Part shown: positions 51,222-60,732 of the stretch, piece after piece
Numbering within the stretch: position 1 is the stretch's first letter
Layout: every line of letters starts with the position of its first letter
NCBI GenBank assembly: GCA_030523765.1
Contig: JAUNHX010000008.1
Coordinates: 1-64,000, forward strand
Reading direction: 5' to 3'
Source: Bacteroidales bacterium
GTDB taxonomy: Bacteria > Bacteroidota > Bacteroidia > Bacteroidales > P3
Length of the DNA: 64,000 nucleotides
The notes under the pieces: model-generated
Seen by the model: only the letters and a program-made list of their open reading frames with translations
Told to the model about the DNA's origin: nothing
The model's database searches: none
Translations under genes and position numbers: made by a program

Positions 51222-52130
51222 TTACCATTCGATTTCAGAGTATCCAGTTCCGTCATCGTTGGATCGACGTTGCAATCTGTTTTCAGGCGATACTTCATCG
51301 TCCGATTCCTCTGGTTCGGGACGGACAATTTTGGAGGAATCAACCTTGAATTCGCGAGCTAATTTGGCACCATCCACTTTGTCGGAACTCTCATACCATA
51401 TCTCAATCTCAGTACCATAAGGATATTGGTTGATACCGTTAAATTCAGGTTCTGTGCGAACCACGATGGCGCGATTGCGTTCGGTGATACCGCGTAGATG
51501 TTCGCGACCTATATTGAGCATAGCGCGGTGGATATCGCGACGAGCATCAATGCTGTTTTTTCCTATTACAAAAGGTACATTGGCGGTATTGTCAGCTCGC
51601 ATAGCAATAGTAAGATCGATGAGGGCACCAGGATCGAGTCGTTCACCCTCTTGTACTTCGTATCCTTTGTAGGTGCGATTGAGTACAGCACCAGCTACCG
51701 ATTCATCAACACGGAAATATAGTTTTCCCAAAAGTCCCTCTTTCTCGAGGGTGGAAATAGCAATTGTTGCGGTGTTCGAAACATGAGGCATTGTAGGTGC
51801 TTCGGCACTATAGGAGGAGATGGTAACGTAGACTTTGCGTCCGGGTTTGATACGGGTTCCTGCTTTTGGATCTTGCATCAAAATGGTGCCACCAGGATCG
51901 CCCGATTGGAAGATTGAATCTATCACCACATAGCGTAAGCCATTAGAGTTATCGTTCTGAGCCTCTTCAATGTTGAGACCCATCACATCGGGCATTTCGC
52001 ACACATCACCGTGACGACCGTATAACTTCAATCCAAGGAAAATAAGTATAATGATTACCACCGATACTGCTAGCATCAGTATGAGGTGTTTCAATATGGG
52101 ATGCTCTTCAAAAAATTTTACTGTATCCAT
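51222..52130 (-). CDS. membrane-anchored PASTA domain protein
   Basis: A 302-residue protein with a short cytoplasmic start, one membrane helix (about 15-37, LILMLAVSVVIIILIFLGLK) and three periplasmic PASTA domains (about 43-112, 113-185, 186-262): MPDVMGLNIEEAQ, then AGTRIKPGRKVYVTISS, MPHVSNTATIAISTLEKEG, and VPFVIGKNSIDARRDIHRAM. PASTA domains bind peptidoglycan fragments or stem peptides. No kinase domain is attached, as is usual in Bacteroidota. The C-terminal 45 residues are acidic and arginine-containing (EESDDEVSPENRLQRRS), probably disordered. It is first of the PASTA - cargo - rluD group. Its precise role in cell-wall sensing or division is unknown. Confidence 0.9.
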   Translation of the reverse strand: MDTVKFFEEHPILKHLILMLAVSVVIIILIFLGLKLYGRHGDVCEMPDVMGLNIEEAQNDNSNGLRYVVIDSIFQSGDPGGTILMQDPKAGTRIKPGRKVYVTISSYSAEAPTMPHVSNTATIAISTLEKEGLLGKLYFRVDESVAGAVLNRTYKGYEVQEGERLDPGALIDLTIAMRADNTANVPFVIGKNSIDARRDIHRAMLNIGREHLRGITERNRAIVVRTEPEFNGINQYPYGTEIEIWYESSDKVDGAKLAREFKVDSSKIVRPEPEESDDEVSPENRLQRRSNDDGTGYSEIEW

Positions 52131-52226
52131 TATAGTATTCTTATAATTAACGTTGTTAACGACGAAATTGGTTTTCTATTGTGTGAGGTGTCTGTAAAAT
52201 ATTACTATCGTTATGATAGCTGTTGC

Positions 52227-53483
52227 TTATTGCTCTAAGCTGTATCGTCCGATGCCAACCAAACGATCGCCCCTATCGCCAGGTTGACGAAGGTAAACCA
52301 TTGTGGTATAGGTGTTGGGAGTTTCGTAATGATCTCCCTCGACAGTAGAGGTCTCGCCCTCTGATGCTCCTTTTGGGAGAAAAACAATCTGATAAGCATA
52401 GTAGCCCTGTTTGAGGTGGAGTCGTTTGGTATAAGCATGATATTGGAGGTTGTAATCCATGCGGCTGTCCTCGTTGAGTTGCCATTGAGTGAGGTCGCCA
52501 ACAATATAGAAATGGCCGTCTATACGGGGCTGAATCATTGGTAGTGAGAAGTTTACCCACACATAGTCGGCCTCGATATTGGGATCGCGCCTATCCACCA
52601 CATTAATCCTCATGCCTCCATTTAGGCTTTGGTTGTAGAGATAGTTTTTGCGACTACGATCCTCTTCGGGACGAAGAAAAGCAAACGTCTCGCCACCATA
52701 AGAATCGTAACGCTGTACGTTATAAAGTTGTGCATGAAGGTCGCTGATATCGAAAAAACGAAAACAGTTGCCTCCATGAAATACGTTAGCTTCGCGCCAA
52801 TGGTATGTAAGACCGTCACTGTTATACCCAGTAAAAGGGAGTGTTCGCCTTAAATCGGTACGACCATTCTGTTGAACAATCACTTGTAGGTATTGTGGCT
52901 GTAACATAAGCGAAGCCTTATCACGTTGGGCAATCGTGATATCTACCTGTTGGTCGCAACGCAAATTGCCTGATGCTACAGTGGTTTTTCCAATATTGGC
53001 GCTAACCGATACCAGATCCTCGTACACCATGAATCTACGAGTAAGGATCGTACTATCGGGATTATCGTCCAACACCACTCGCAACTCGTAATTGCCCGAG
53101 GCGGTAAAGGTGCTATAATGGGAGGGAATAAGTTGATAATAATGGACATACATCTGCATGGTGTTGAAAGCGATATCGTAATTATCGATAGTTCCTTCTT
53201 CAAAACCATTCATGTAATCGATAGGTTCCATTTCATCCCTATTCCATTGAGCATCACAGTGGGAGATGATGTATCGGTAGTTCTGTATGTCATCGCCAAA
53301 TTCATCGAAACGAAGCATCATCTGTTCGTTACTACCCATACGCAGAATAGGAGGATCAAGCAAGGCGGTAGTCTTGTTGAGCAGTACCGTCTTGATATCG
53401 CGACACCAAATAGAATCTTTTACCGCTTGAGCATTGACGGCAAAAGGGAATAGGAGCAGTATGGATAAGAGGATGTATTTCAT
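52227..53483 (-). CDS. type IX secretion system plug protein (DUF5103)
   Basis: A 418-residue exported protein. The family (DUF5103) was renamed after the protein found plugging the periplasmic side of the SprA translocon in Flavobacterium. Family features here are RYIISHCDAQWNRDEMEPID, YMNGFEEGTIDNYDIAFNT, YVHYYQLIPS and the carbohydrate-binding-like C-terminus FYIVGDLTQWQLNEDSRMDY. The signal peptide MKYILLSILLLFPFAVNAQ starts at ATG 53483. The frame extends 37 codons further upstream (to 53594), but that stretch contains the promoter and is unlikely to be translated. A promoter box TATCTTTG lies on the minus strand at 53493-53500, just 10 bases before the ATG, and faces a divergent box for miaB. 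Confidence 0.9.
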   Translation of the reverse strand: MKYILLSILLLFPFAVNAQAVKDSIWCRDIKTVLLNKTTALLDPPILRMGSNEQMMLRFDEFGDDIQNYRYIISHCDAQWNRDEMEPIDYMNGFEEGTIDNYDIAFNTMQMYVHYYQLIPSHYSTFTASGNYELRVVLDDNPDSTILTRRFMVYEDLVSVSANIGKTTVASGNLRCDQQVDITIAQRDKASLMLQPQYLQVIVQQNGRTDLRRTLPFTGYNSDGLTYHWREANVFHGGNCFRFFDISDLHAQLYNVQRYDSYGGETFAFLRPEEDRSRKNYLYNQSLNGGMRINVVDRRDPNIEADYVWVNFSLPMIQPRIDGHFYIVGDLTQWQLNEDSRMDYNLQYHAYTKRLHLKQGYYAYQIVFLPKGASEGETSTVEGDHYETPNTYTTMVYLRQPGDRGDRLVGIGRYSLEQ

Positions 53484-53492
53484 TTCAAAATG

Positions 53493-53500
53493 CAAAGATA
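53493..53500 (-). promoter_or_regulatory. Bacteroidota -7 box TATCTTTG for the plug gene
   Basis: The minus strand reads TTGTATCTTTGCATTTTG. The box ends about 10 bases before ATG 53483, so the leader is very short. Confidence 0.65.
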
Positions 53501-53544
53501 CAAGAATTATTTTATTATAAAACCGAAAGAAGTAAAAAAAAATG

Positions 53545-53552
53545 TATCTTTG
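53545..53552 (+). promoter_or_regulatory. Bacteroidota -7 box TATCTTTG for miaB
   Basis: ATGTATCTTTGCAAACC lies 22 bases before ATG 53575, about 45 bases from the divergent box of the plug gene. Confidence 0.65.
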
Positions 53553-53574
53553 CAAACCAAAATCGATTATCAAG

Positions 53575-54984
53575 ATGCAGCTAGACCCTGACAACCATAA
53601 GAATACGAATCGTCAAGAGACGGAAAAAAGAACATCCCCATTGCAGTACGGCAATCAGGAAAAGAAAAACGTTTATATTGAAACGTATGGTTGCCAAATG
53701 AATTTTGCCGATAGCGAAATCTTTGGGTCTATCTTACTCAAGGAAGGTTACACTATGGTCAACGAGGTTGGCCTAAGCGACTATGTACTCATCAATACTT
53801 GTGCTATTCGTGATAATGCCGAACAGCGCATTCGCAAACGCCTACGCGAACTGCGAGCCGTTCAGCGTCAACGCCCTTGGATGCGAGTGGGTATTCTTGG
53901 ATGTATGGCCGAGCGACTCAAGACGCAGTTGCTTGAAGAGGAGGAGAATGTCTCCTTTGTGGTAGGCCCTGATGCTTATCGCAAACTGCCCAACATCATG
54001 TCGCGTGTTCGTGGAGGCGACAAAGTTGCCGCTACCGAATTGAGCAATGATGAGACATACGATGATATTGAGCCTGTTCGCCTAAACGGCAACGGTATCA
54101 GCGCATATATCTCCATCATGCGTGGTTGTCAGAATTACTGTGCTTACTGTGTGGTGCCCTATACTCGAGGTTTGGAGCGAAGCCGCAATCCGCAAACCAT
54201 CGTTGATGAGGCACGCTACCTTTTCAACGAAGGCTATAAAGAGATTACCCTTTTAGGACAGAATGTTAACTCCTATCGATGGGAGCAGAATGGAACCAAA
54301 GTTGGATTCCCCGAATTGATGGCTATGGTGGCCGAAATCAGTCCTAGCATGAGAGTCCGTTTTGCTACATCCCATCCCAAGGATCTTTCAGACGATCTAC
54401 TTCATACGATGGCTCGCTACGATAATATTTGCAAGAGCATCCATCTGCCCGTACAATCGGGAAGCGAGCGTATGTTGAAGTTGATGAATCGCAAATATAC
54501 CCCTCAGTGGTACCTCAACCGTATTGAAGCTATACGTACTATTTTGCCTACATGCAGTATTTCTACCGATGTGATAGCAGGATTCTGCACCGAAACCGAA
54601 GAGGATCATCAAGCTACCCTCGAAATGTTCCGTACTGTGCGCTACGATAGCGCCTTTATGTTCAAGTTCTCGATGCGTCCCAATACCTTTGCAGCTCGCC
54701 ATATGGAGGACGATATTCCTGAAGAGGTGAAGATTCGTCGATTGGAAGAAATCATCGCTCTGCAAAACCAACTCTCGCTCGAAAATAACCAAAAGTGCAT
54801 CGGACAAACCTTCGAAGTATTGGTCGAAGGAGCCTCGCATCGTTCTAAAGAGCAACTCTTTGGCCGTACCAGTCAGAACAAAGTTATCGTCTTTGATCGA
54901 GGCAACCATCAGCCTGGTGAATACCTGATGCTTAAAGTTACGGAGTGTACCTCAGCTACCCTCAAAGGTGTAGTGGTGGATTAG
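53575..54984 (+). CDS. miaB: tRNA-2-methylthio-N6-dimethylallyladenosine synthase MiaB
   Basis: A 469-residue radical SAM methylthiotransferase that converts i6A37 to ms2i6A37 in tRNA. The N-terminal UPF0004 domain has the auxiliary 4Fe-4S cysteines (YGCQMNFADSE, then TCAIRDNAEQR and GILGCMAERL). The radical SAM site is CQNYCAYCVVPYTRG, and a C-terminal TRAM domain ends the protein (GQTFEVLVEGASHRSKEQLF, then GEYLMLKVTECT). An upstream in-frame ATG at 53542 lies before or inside the promoter box (53545-53552), so ATG 53575 is the true start. GRTSQNK in the TRAM region distinguishes MiaB from RimO. It stands alone, divergent from the T9SS plug gene. Confidence 0.96.
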   Translation: MQLDPDNHKNTNRQETEKRTSPLQYGNQEKKNVYIETYGCQMNFADSEIFGSILLKEGYTMVNEVGLSDYVLINTCAIRDNAEQRIRKRLRELRAVQRQRPWMRVGILGCMAERLKTQLLEEEENVSFVVGPDAYRKLPNIMSRVRGGDKVAATELSNDETYDDIEPVRLNGNGISAYISIMRGCQNYCAYCVVPYTRGLERSRNPQTIVDEARYLFNEGYKEITLLGQNVNSYRWEQNGTKVGFPELMAMVAEISPSMRVRFATSHPKDLSDDLLHTMARYDNICKSIHLPVQSGSERMLKLMNRKYTPQWYLNRIEAIRTILPTCSISTDVIAGFCTETEEDHQATLEMFRTVRYDSAFMFKFSMRPNTFAARHMEDDIPEEVKIRRLEEIIALQNQLSLENNQKCIGQTFEVLVEGASHRSKEQLFGRTSQNKVIVFDRGNHQPGEYLMLKVTECTSATLKGVVVD

Positions 54985-55063
54985 AAATAGTTCAACACAA
55001 TATCTCTATAGATTCTTTTCCCATTATCGAGTGAAAATAGAGAATTCAAACCTAAGACTCACT

Positions 55064-55084
55064 TAACTCTAACTCAAATCTTAC
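55064..55084 (+). repeat. TAACTCTAACT repeat block, copy 2 (degenerate)
   Basis: TAACTCTAACT followed by CAAATCTTAC; related to 15477-15508. It lies in the 273-bp gap between convergent miaB and the CoA-transferase gene. Confidence 0.45.
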
Positions 55085-55257
55085 CTCCAACGGATCTCAT
55101 AAATAAGTTTATCATCGCCTTTATAGGGTGATGAAAAAAGAATTGCTTATCTTTTAACTAGACAAAAAATTATAGGAAGGGTTCTAGGAAATCGATTGCT
55201 ATTAGCAGCAAGGCAAGATATATGAGTAAACAAAATATGTATCGAAATCGTTGAATA

Positions 55258-56541
55258 TTAGAAGATTCCAAGAACGTGTGCTTGTTGCTCTAGCGTTTGG
55301 CGTACCGAAGGATGGGCAATGCTTATCAGCATACGGGCACGTTCGTGGATTGGTTTTCCAAAAAGATTAACGCGACCCTGTTCGGTAATCACCCAATGCA
55401 CACAAGTGCGAGGTGTAACTACACCAGCACCAAGGGTGAGTTGGGGAACAATCTTGCTGATGCCTTTCCCTGTAATCGAGGGCATAGCGATGATAGGTTT
55501 ACCTCCTTCGCTATAGGCAGCACCTAGCATAAAATCGAGTTGTCCACCACTTCCTGAATAGATACGGCTGCCAAACGAATCGGAACAAACCTGTCCCGTA
55601 AGGTCTATCTGGATAGCACTATTGAGGGCAATCACATTAGGATTCTGTGCTATCACCATCGGGCTATTGGTGTAGGAAATATCGCGAACCATTACCGATT
55701 CATTGCGATGCACATATCTGTATAAATCGGATGATCCCTTCAAGAACGAAGCTACATGTTTTCCGATATCAATCTTTTTACAGCTACCATCAATTACACC
55801 ACTCTCAATAAGGGGAATAGCTCCATCCGAGAACATCTCGCTATGAATACCTAGATGTTTGCGATCGCCCAAAATGGCCATCACAGCGTTGGGAATACGA
55901 CCTATACCCATTTGAAGGGTGGCCCCATCCTCAATCAATTCAGCAGCATGACGACCTATAGCGCGATCTACATCGGTAAGTTCTGGATAGCCAGCAGCAT
56001 ATAAGGGCTCATCGAAACGGGTAAGTGCGGTAATCTTGCTTAGTGGCAATCGAGTGTCGCCATAAGTGTAGGGCATATAGCTGTTCACCTGAGCAATTAC
56101 ATATCGTGCTTGTGCTATAGCATCCCAAGCACAATCAACCGAAGTGCCAAGAGAGACATAACCCTCCTCGTCAGGTTCGCTCACCATCAGCAACACACCA
56201 TCCACTCGTTGGGCACCTGTGCGTATCATTTTTCCAGTATCGGAAAGACTTACTGGAATATAGTCGGCTTGGCCACTATCGTTAGCTGCTCGCGAATTGG
56301 CCCCAACAAAGATAGCATCGAGATGGAAATGATCCTTATGTTCGGGTGCCGCATATCCAGCATAACCCTCAGTGTGAAGATGAATCATATTGACATCGTG
56401 CAGTTCATTGCGTTCGCCTCGAGCCACAAGAGCTCGCAACAGTTGTTGAGGCGATGCTGCCACACAAGGCCAGTATAGATGGTCGCCCGATTGTACTAGT
56501 TGTATAGCTTCTTCGATAGGAATATAATGGGGAGCAGTCAT
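55258..56541 (-). CDS. acetyl-CoA hydrolase/transferase family CoA-transferase
   Basis: A 427-residue cytosolic CoA-transferase of the Cat1/4-hydroxybutyrate CoA-transferase family. The catalytic Glu lies in HSEMFSDGAIPLIESGVI; the oxyanion and CoA regions are QMGIGRIPNAVMAILG and SGSGGQLDFMLGAAYS, followed by MPSITGKGISKIVPQL and TPRTCVHWVITEQG. Such enzymes move CoA between acetate and short acyl groups in fermentation (acetate, butyrate, 4-hydroxybutyrate or succinate). The substrate cannot be read from the sequence. It is monocistronic; the CNNM-type gene ends 61 bases upstream on the same strand. A link to acetate released by citrate lyase is possible but speculative. Confidence 0.9.
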   Translation of the reverse strand: MTAPHYIPIEEAIQLVQSGDHLYWPCVAASPQQLLRALVARGERNELHDVNMIHLHTEGYAGYAAPEHKDHFHLDAIFVGANSRAANDSGQADYIPVSLSDTGKMIRTGAQRVDGVLLMVSEPDEEGYVSLGTSVDCAWDAIAQARYVIAQVNSYMPYTYGDTRLPLSKITALTRFDEPLYAAGYPELTDVDRAIGRHAAELIEDGATLQMGIGRIPNAVMAILGDRKHLGIHSEMFSDGAIPLIESGVIDGSCKKIDIGKHVASFLKGSSDLYRYVHRNESVMVRDISYTNSPMVIAQNPNVIALNSAIQIDLTGQVCSDSFGSRIYSGSGGQLDFMLGAAYSEGGKPIIAMPSITGKGISKIVPQLTLGAGVVTPRTCVHWVITEQGRVNLFGKPIHERARMLISIAHPSVRQTLEQQAHVLGIF

Positions 56542-56601
56542 TGGGGTTGAACTTTTATGTGTTTACATTCAAGGATGATGAGTTCTTTTTATGGGAGAGG
56601 G

Positions 56602-57696
56602 CTAATTGGATGAATCGTTATTGTGATCAGTGCTTTTCTCCTCATCTGGAAGGGGCACTTGCTGGAATCTACGTTGACGTTGGCGCCAACGTTCGCGAGC
56701 ATATTGCTGCATGTCGGTCACCTCATCGCTCTCATCGATAATCTCCAAGCCAAAAATGGTCTCGATGATATCTTCCATCGTAAGGATGCCCTGAAATGAA
56801 CCATATTCATCAATAATCATCGCTATCTGCTCTTTGTGTTGCAAAAGCGATTCCCATATCTCGCTGATTGACTGCTCTTCGTTGAAGAAAGGCACATCGC
56901 GACGAAGAGTTCCGAGGGTATCGTTCCATCGGTCTTCAGCCAACGATTCAAGCACTTCGCTGCGAAGCACATAACCCGTAATAATATCGGCTGTTTCGTT
57001 ATATACGGGAATACGGCTAAAGTGGGAGAATAGTTCTTCGCGATAGAAATCGCGTAGAGTCATCCCTTCATCGGCTATAGCAGCAACCACTCGAGGGGTC
57101 ATCACATCGCAAGCCTGAATATTATCGAGTTTAAATACGTTTTGAATAATCTTGTTCTCGCTCTCTTCGATCACCCCCTCATCTTCGCCTACATTGGCCA
57201 TAGCCGACACCTCTTCGCGACTCACGGTAGTCTCCTCTTCATCGTTTTTGGTGAAGGTTCTACTCATTAGGTTGATAAGCCAAACGAAGGGATACATTAT
57301 AATGATGAGTATCCGGATAGATTTGGCGGTAAATCCCATCAGTTTCTTGTAATTTGTTGTACCAATGGTTTTGGGTATAATCTCACTGAAAATAAGTACC
57401 ATCAAGGTGAAGATACCAGAGATAAGACCAAACCATTTGTCACCAAATACTGCCGTAACCTGAAAACCAACACCCGAGGAACCAACAGTGTTGGCAATAG
57501 TGTTGAGCGAAAGAATAGCTGCGAGTGGTCGGTCAGTATCAATCTTGTACTTCCTCATTAGGGAGGCCGGCTTAAACCCCTCTTCTTCTCGCATAGTGAT
57601 GTAAGAGATGGGGGTCGACATCAGCGAAGACTCCAAGATGGAGCACAAAAACGAGATGCCTAATGCCGAAAGGGCAAATATCAAAAGTAGCGTCAT
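56602..57696 (-). CDS. CNNM/CorC family membrane protein (hemolysin-type, DUF21 and CBS domains)
   Basis: A 364-residue inner-membrane protein. Residues 1-150 hold a DUF21 domain with four hydrophobic segments (FALSALGISFLCSILESSLM, SLNTIANTVGSSGVGFQVTA, IFSEIIPKTIGT, and IMYPFVWLINLM). A CBS pair follows (about 195-330: VMTPRVVAAIADEGMTLRDF, FSRIPVYNETADIITGYVLR, and IAMIIDEYGSFQGILTMEDI). The CorC_HlyC transporter-associated domain is absent; the protein ends with an Arg/Gln-rich and acidic tail (RERWRQRQRRFQQ, then STDHNNDSSN). Family members are linked to magnesium or cobalt homeostasis. It has its own promoter box (57724-57731). Confidence 0.9.
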   Translation of the reverse strand: MTLLLIFALSALGISFLCSILESSLMSTPISYITMREEEGFKPASLMRKYKIDTDRPLAAILSLNTIANTVGSSGVGFQVTAVFGDKWFGLISGIFTLMVLIFSEIIPKTIGTTNYKKLMGFTAKSIRILIIIMYPFVWLINLMSRTFTKNDEEETTVSREEVSAMANVGEDEGVIEESENKIIQNVFKLDNIQACDVMTPRVVAAIADEGMTLRDFYREELFSHFSRIPVYNETADIITGYVLRSEVLESLAEDRWNDTLGTLRRDVPFFNEEQSISEIWESLLQHKEQIAMIIDEYGSFQGILTMEDIIETIFGLEIIDESDEVTDMQQYARERWRQRQRRFQQVPLPDEEKSTDHNNDSSN

Positions 57697-57723
57697 GCTT
57701 ATTTATTTCAAAAAAAGGTTTTG

Positions 57724-57731
57724 CAAAAATA
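57724..57731 (-). promoter_or_regulatory. Bacteroidota -7 box TATTTTTG for the CNNM-type gene
   Basis: The minus strand reads ATGTATTTTTGCAAAACC, about 28 bases before ATG 57696. Confidence 0.6.
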
Positions 57732-57830
57732 CATATTATTTTTGAATCCACAATAAAAAGGAATTATCTCGACCATTTTGTATTGAATTATAATGAACAA
57801 AACCAGCATTATAGGTTTCGATTGTATTTG

Positions 57831-59771
57831 TTAATCAGATTCCTTTTGTTGGGCGCTTTCGGGGGGACGATATATCACAATCGACTCTTTTTGATCAAAA
57901 TATTCAATCAGTTCGCGATAAAAACGGTGACGCGAAAGGGTAGTGGTGTTGCCTATAATAATCAGTTTCATACGTGCTCGAGTCATAGCCACATTCATAC
58001 GTCGCAAATCGTTCAGAAAGCCAATCGAACCCTTATCGTTATCGCGTACCATGCTGAGAATGATGACATCACATTCTTGTCCCTGAAACCCATCCACAGT
58101 ATTTACCCGTATCTGTCGACGCAGTGCTTTGAAGAATGGTTGTCGTTTTAGTAGTTTCCGTAGTAGTCGTACTTGGGCTTTATAGGGAGAAATGATGCCA
58201 AAGTCAACACGATCGTTTAAGATGCGTTCCTTCCCTATGAGGTCGATATAATCGCGTAGGGTGTGGATAAGCAGTTGGGCTTCACGACTATTGAGTGTAC
58301 TGAGCGACTGACTGTTGCGTCGCTCTCCAAAGTCGCTTTGCGAGGTGTCTATCCAAGTGAGAGGCGTATCCATCATCGATACTAGGCGTTGGGCTACTTC
58401 GGGTGCTGCCTTAAGATTTCCACCATAGAACCAACGCGATGAGAACTGCATGATATCGCTATGCATTCGATACTGTGTGTCGAGCAGCGTGACACATTGA
58501 GGCTGATTGCGTACCACTTTCTGCATGAGTGTCTCTCCTAATCCTCCGCGTGCAGCCTCGATGCTTTGGATGGTAGGAGGTAGCTGTTGATGATCGCCAC
58601 TGAACACCACACGATCGCTTTTCAGGATTGCTGCCCAACAAGCAGGCTCCAATCCTTGTGCTGCTTCATCGATAAATAGCGTAGAGAAATGTCTATGATC
58701 CAACACCCTATAATGACTACCTATGAGGGTACAAGCTACAACACGTGCATGATGGAAGATATCGTTGTTGATACGGATTTCCAACTCATTGCAGCGTTGC
58801 ATCAGTTTCTCTCGATTGGATGGTTTCTCCTTCTGATGCAGCAATTTGCGGATATTCCACAGTTCGTTATAATTGGGATGAGCTGCATAGCGCCGTTCGT
58901 AGCTGCATTCTAACATCTCATCGCTCATACGTAGCGGATTGCCTACTCTCAGTACCGCTACTCCTCGCCGCATCAATTGTTCGCTAATCCAATCAACGGC
59001 TGCATTGCTTGGTGCTGCTACCATTACTTGCGTCTCTCGTTGTAGTGTCTCGATGATAGCCTCAATTAGAGTAGTTGTTTTCCCTGTTCCTGGAGGTCCG
59101 TGCACGATAGCTACATCTTTGGCCTCCACAACCTTCTGTACTGCAGTTTGCTGACTGAGGTTGAGCCAAGGAAGGAATATTTGGGGCATAGAGCGGAAAG
59201 AGGCTTTTTCTTTTCCAACAAGTACTTCGCGGAGGTGAATGAAATGGGTATTATCTGAAGATATTGCTTGGGTGAGCGCCTCGTCCATTACGCGGAAGGA
59301 GGTATCGTCTAAGCACGTTTTTACTCCAAGCAATCGGTGGTCGGCATGATCGTGTAGCGCCTTGAGGGCGTTTCGGTTAGGTAAGGCTATCCGCATAAAC
59401 CCTTCGCCTACACGATCAACGAGTGCTTGAAATGCCAATTCTTTTAGTCGATTGCCACTTGATGAGGGAACCCCATCAATCCATTCCACATGGGGATCCA
59501 TCATATAAAAGAAGGTCACAGGATGGCCGGGTTCGAAATCGGTGTCAGTTTCATCGCTATCGTAATCGAAACTGATGTCAACTACCAGTTGATCAAGGGC
59601 GTTGTACTCGTTGCTCCCGAGAGAGATAGGATAGCGGCAGTTGCTATCGTTTACCTTACCAGCAAAATGATCAAGTAGCAGTGAGCGCTCGTAGGCATCG
59701 CGTTCGTAGAGATACTCTTGTTTAAGAAGTTCTTTCTGTCGTATCAGAGCTGCTTGACCTAGAGTAGCCAT
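57831..59771 (-). CDS. SF1 (UPF1/IGHMBP2-like) DNA/RNA helicase
   Basis: A 646-residue superfamily 1B helicase. Residues 1-200 form the stalk and barrel region of the IGHMBP2/Dna2-like group. Motif I GPPGTGKT lies at 225-232, motif Ia VMVAAPSNAAVDW, motif II FIDEAAQGLEP, then FSGDHQQLPPT, TLLDTQYRMHSDIM (motif IV region), VDGFQGQECDVIILSMVR (motif V) and NVAMTRARMKLIIIGN (motif VI). Proteins of this kind are common in Bacteroidota genomes, and their cellular role is undefined, likely RNA or DNA repair and turnover. It heads a minus-strand group separate from the LD-carboxypeptidase gene, 15 bases downstream of that gene's stop. Confidence 0.92.
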   Translation of the reverse strand: MATLGQAALIRQKELLKQEYLYERDAYERSLLLDHFAGKVNDSNCRYPISLGSNEYNALDQLVVDISFDYDSDETDTDFEPGHPVTFFYMMDPHVEWIDGVPSSSGNRLKELAFQALVDRVGEGFMRIALPNRNALKALHDHADHRLLGVKTCLDDTSFRVMDEALTQAISSDNTHFIHLREVLVGKEKASFRSMPQIFLPWLNLSQQTAVQKVVEAKDVAIVHGPPGTGKTTTLIEAIIETLQRETQVMVAAPSNAAVDWISEQLMRRGVAVLRVGNPLRMSDEMLECSYERRYAAHPNYNELWNIRKLLHQKEKPSNREKLMQRCNELEIRINNDIFHHARVVACTLIGSHYRVLDHRHFSTLFIDEAAQGLEPACWAAILKSDRVVFSGDHQQLPPTIQSIEAARGGLGETLMQKVVRNQPQCVTLLDTQYRMHSDIMQFSSRWFYGGNLKAAPEVAQRLVSMMDTPLTWIDTSQSDFGERRNSQSLSTLNSREAQLLIHTLRDYIDLIGKERILNDRVDFGIISPYKAQVRLLRKLLKRQPFFKALRRQIRVNTVDGFQGQECDVIILSMVRDNDKGSIGFLNDLRRMNVAMTRARMKLIIIGNTTTLSRHRFYRELIEYFDQKESIVIYRPPESAQQKESD

Positions 59772-59786
59772 TTTTTTATTGGGAGA

Positions 59787-60716
59787 TTAAAGGGAACACA
59801 AAATTGAAGCTTCGCCTGAGGAATTGACAGTAAGAGAGGCGTTGCTACCCAGTGGGAGTGCTCTGTTTTCTGTACCTATATGACCAAAAGGACAATTCAT
59901 CACCACAGGATAGTGGTACTCTTTTACCGCATCCCACACAATCTCTTCTGCAGTGTAACCGAAAGGAATTGTGTTATCGTGCATATCACTCATAGCCCCT
60001 ACTATCAGTCCTTGTAGATGAGCTAGTTTCCCAGCCCGTTTGAGCGCCATCATCATTCGGTCAATATGATATAGGTATTCATCTAAATCCTCAATAAAAA
60101 GAATGGTATTATCGGTATTGATGTCCGATGGAGATGCCAACTGACTGTATAGCATTGAGAGATTGCCCCCTACGATAGCTCCTTGCGCATTACCTGCGCG
60201 AAACAGTTTTCTGTCTCCTAGCTGCTTATATTCAACCTTACCGTCGAAAAGGAGTTGATGGAGCGATGCTAAGGCAGGATAATCTACTTGCAAAGCATCA
60301 GCAGGGATGTTGATGGGCATAATGCCGTGAATGGAAGCTACTTGCATTTGGCGCAAGGTAGAGTGCAGAACAGTAACATCGCTATAACCGATAATCCATT
60401 TAGGGTGTTGGAGAAAGCGCTCCCAATGGATCGTATCAACCATACGTACAGTACCATAACCTCCTCGGGCACAGAAGATAGCCTTCACCTCGGGATTGTC
60501 GAGTAGTTGCTGAATCATAGTGGTTCTATGAGCATCGCTACCAGCCATTTGGTGCTGTTCGGCATAAAGTCCATCGGGAACAATCACGCGAAGTCCCCAC
60601 GATTGGAGCAGAGCTTTAGCGGGTGCCATTTCGTAAGCACTCACTTTTCGGGCAGTAGCGGTGATGGCTACTAGGTCGCCTTCTTTCAGGCAAGGGGGTA
60701 TGATGGTCTGTTTCAT
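59787..60716 (-). CDS. LD-carboxypeptidase (peptidase family S66)
   Basis: A 309-residue cytosolic serine peptidase that removes D-Ala from murein tetrapeptides during cell-wall recycling (LdcA type). It begins PPCLKEGDLVAITATARKVS, then CARGGYGTVRMVDTIHWERF, with the nucleophile Ser in WIIGYSDVTVLHSTL. The catalytic Glu is in LFIEDLDEYLYHIDRMM and the His in CPFGHIGTENRALPLG. No signal peptide is present, consistent with cytosolic LdcA. Some S66 members process microcin C-type peptides instead; nothing in the neighbourhood suggests this. It lies 16 bases downstream of the MGMT-like gene on the same strand and 15 bases upstream of the helicase gene. Confidence 0.94.
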   Translation of the reverse strand: MKQTIIPPCLKEGDLVAITATARKVSAYEMAPAKALLQSWGLRVIVPDGLYAEQHQMAGSDAHRTTMIQQLLDNPEVKAIFCARGGYGTVRMVDTIHWERFLQHPKWIIGYSDVTVLHSTLRQMQVASIHGIMPINIPADALQVDYPALASLHQLLFDGKVEYKQLGDRKLFRAGNAQGAIVGGNLSMLYSQLASPSDINTDNTILFIEDLDEYLYHIDRMMMALKRAGKLAHLQGLIVGAMSDMHDNTIPFGYTAEEIVWDAVKEYHYPVVMNCPFGHIGTENRALPLGSNASLTVNSSGEASILCSL

Positions 60717-60732
60717 ATTCGATGCGATTGGT

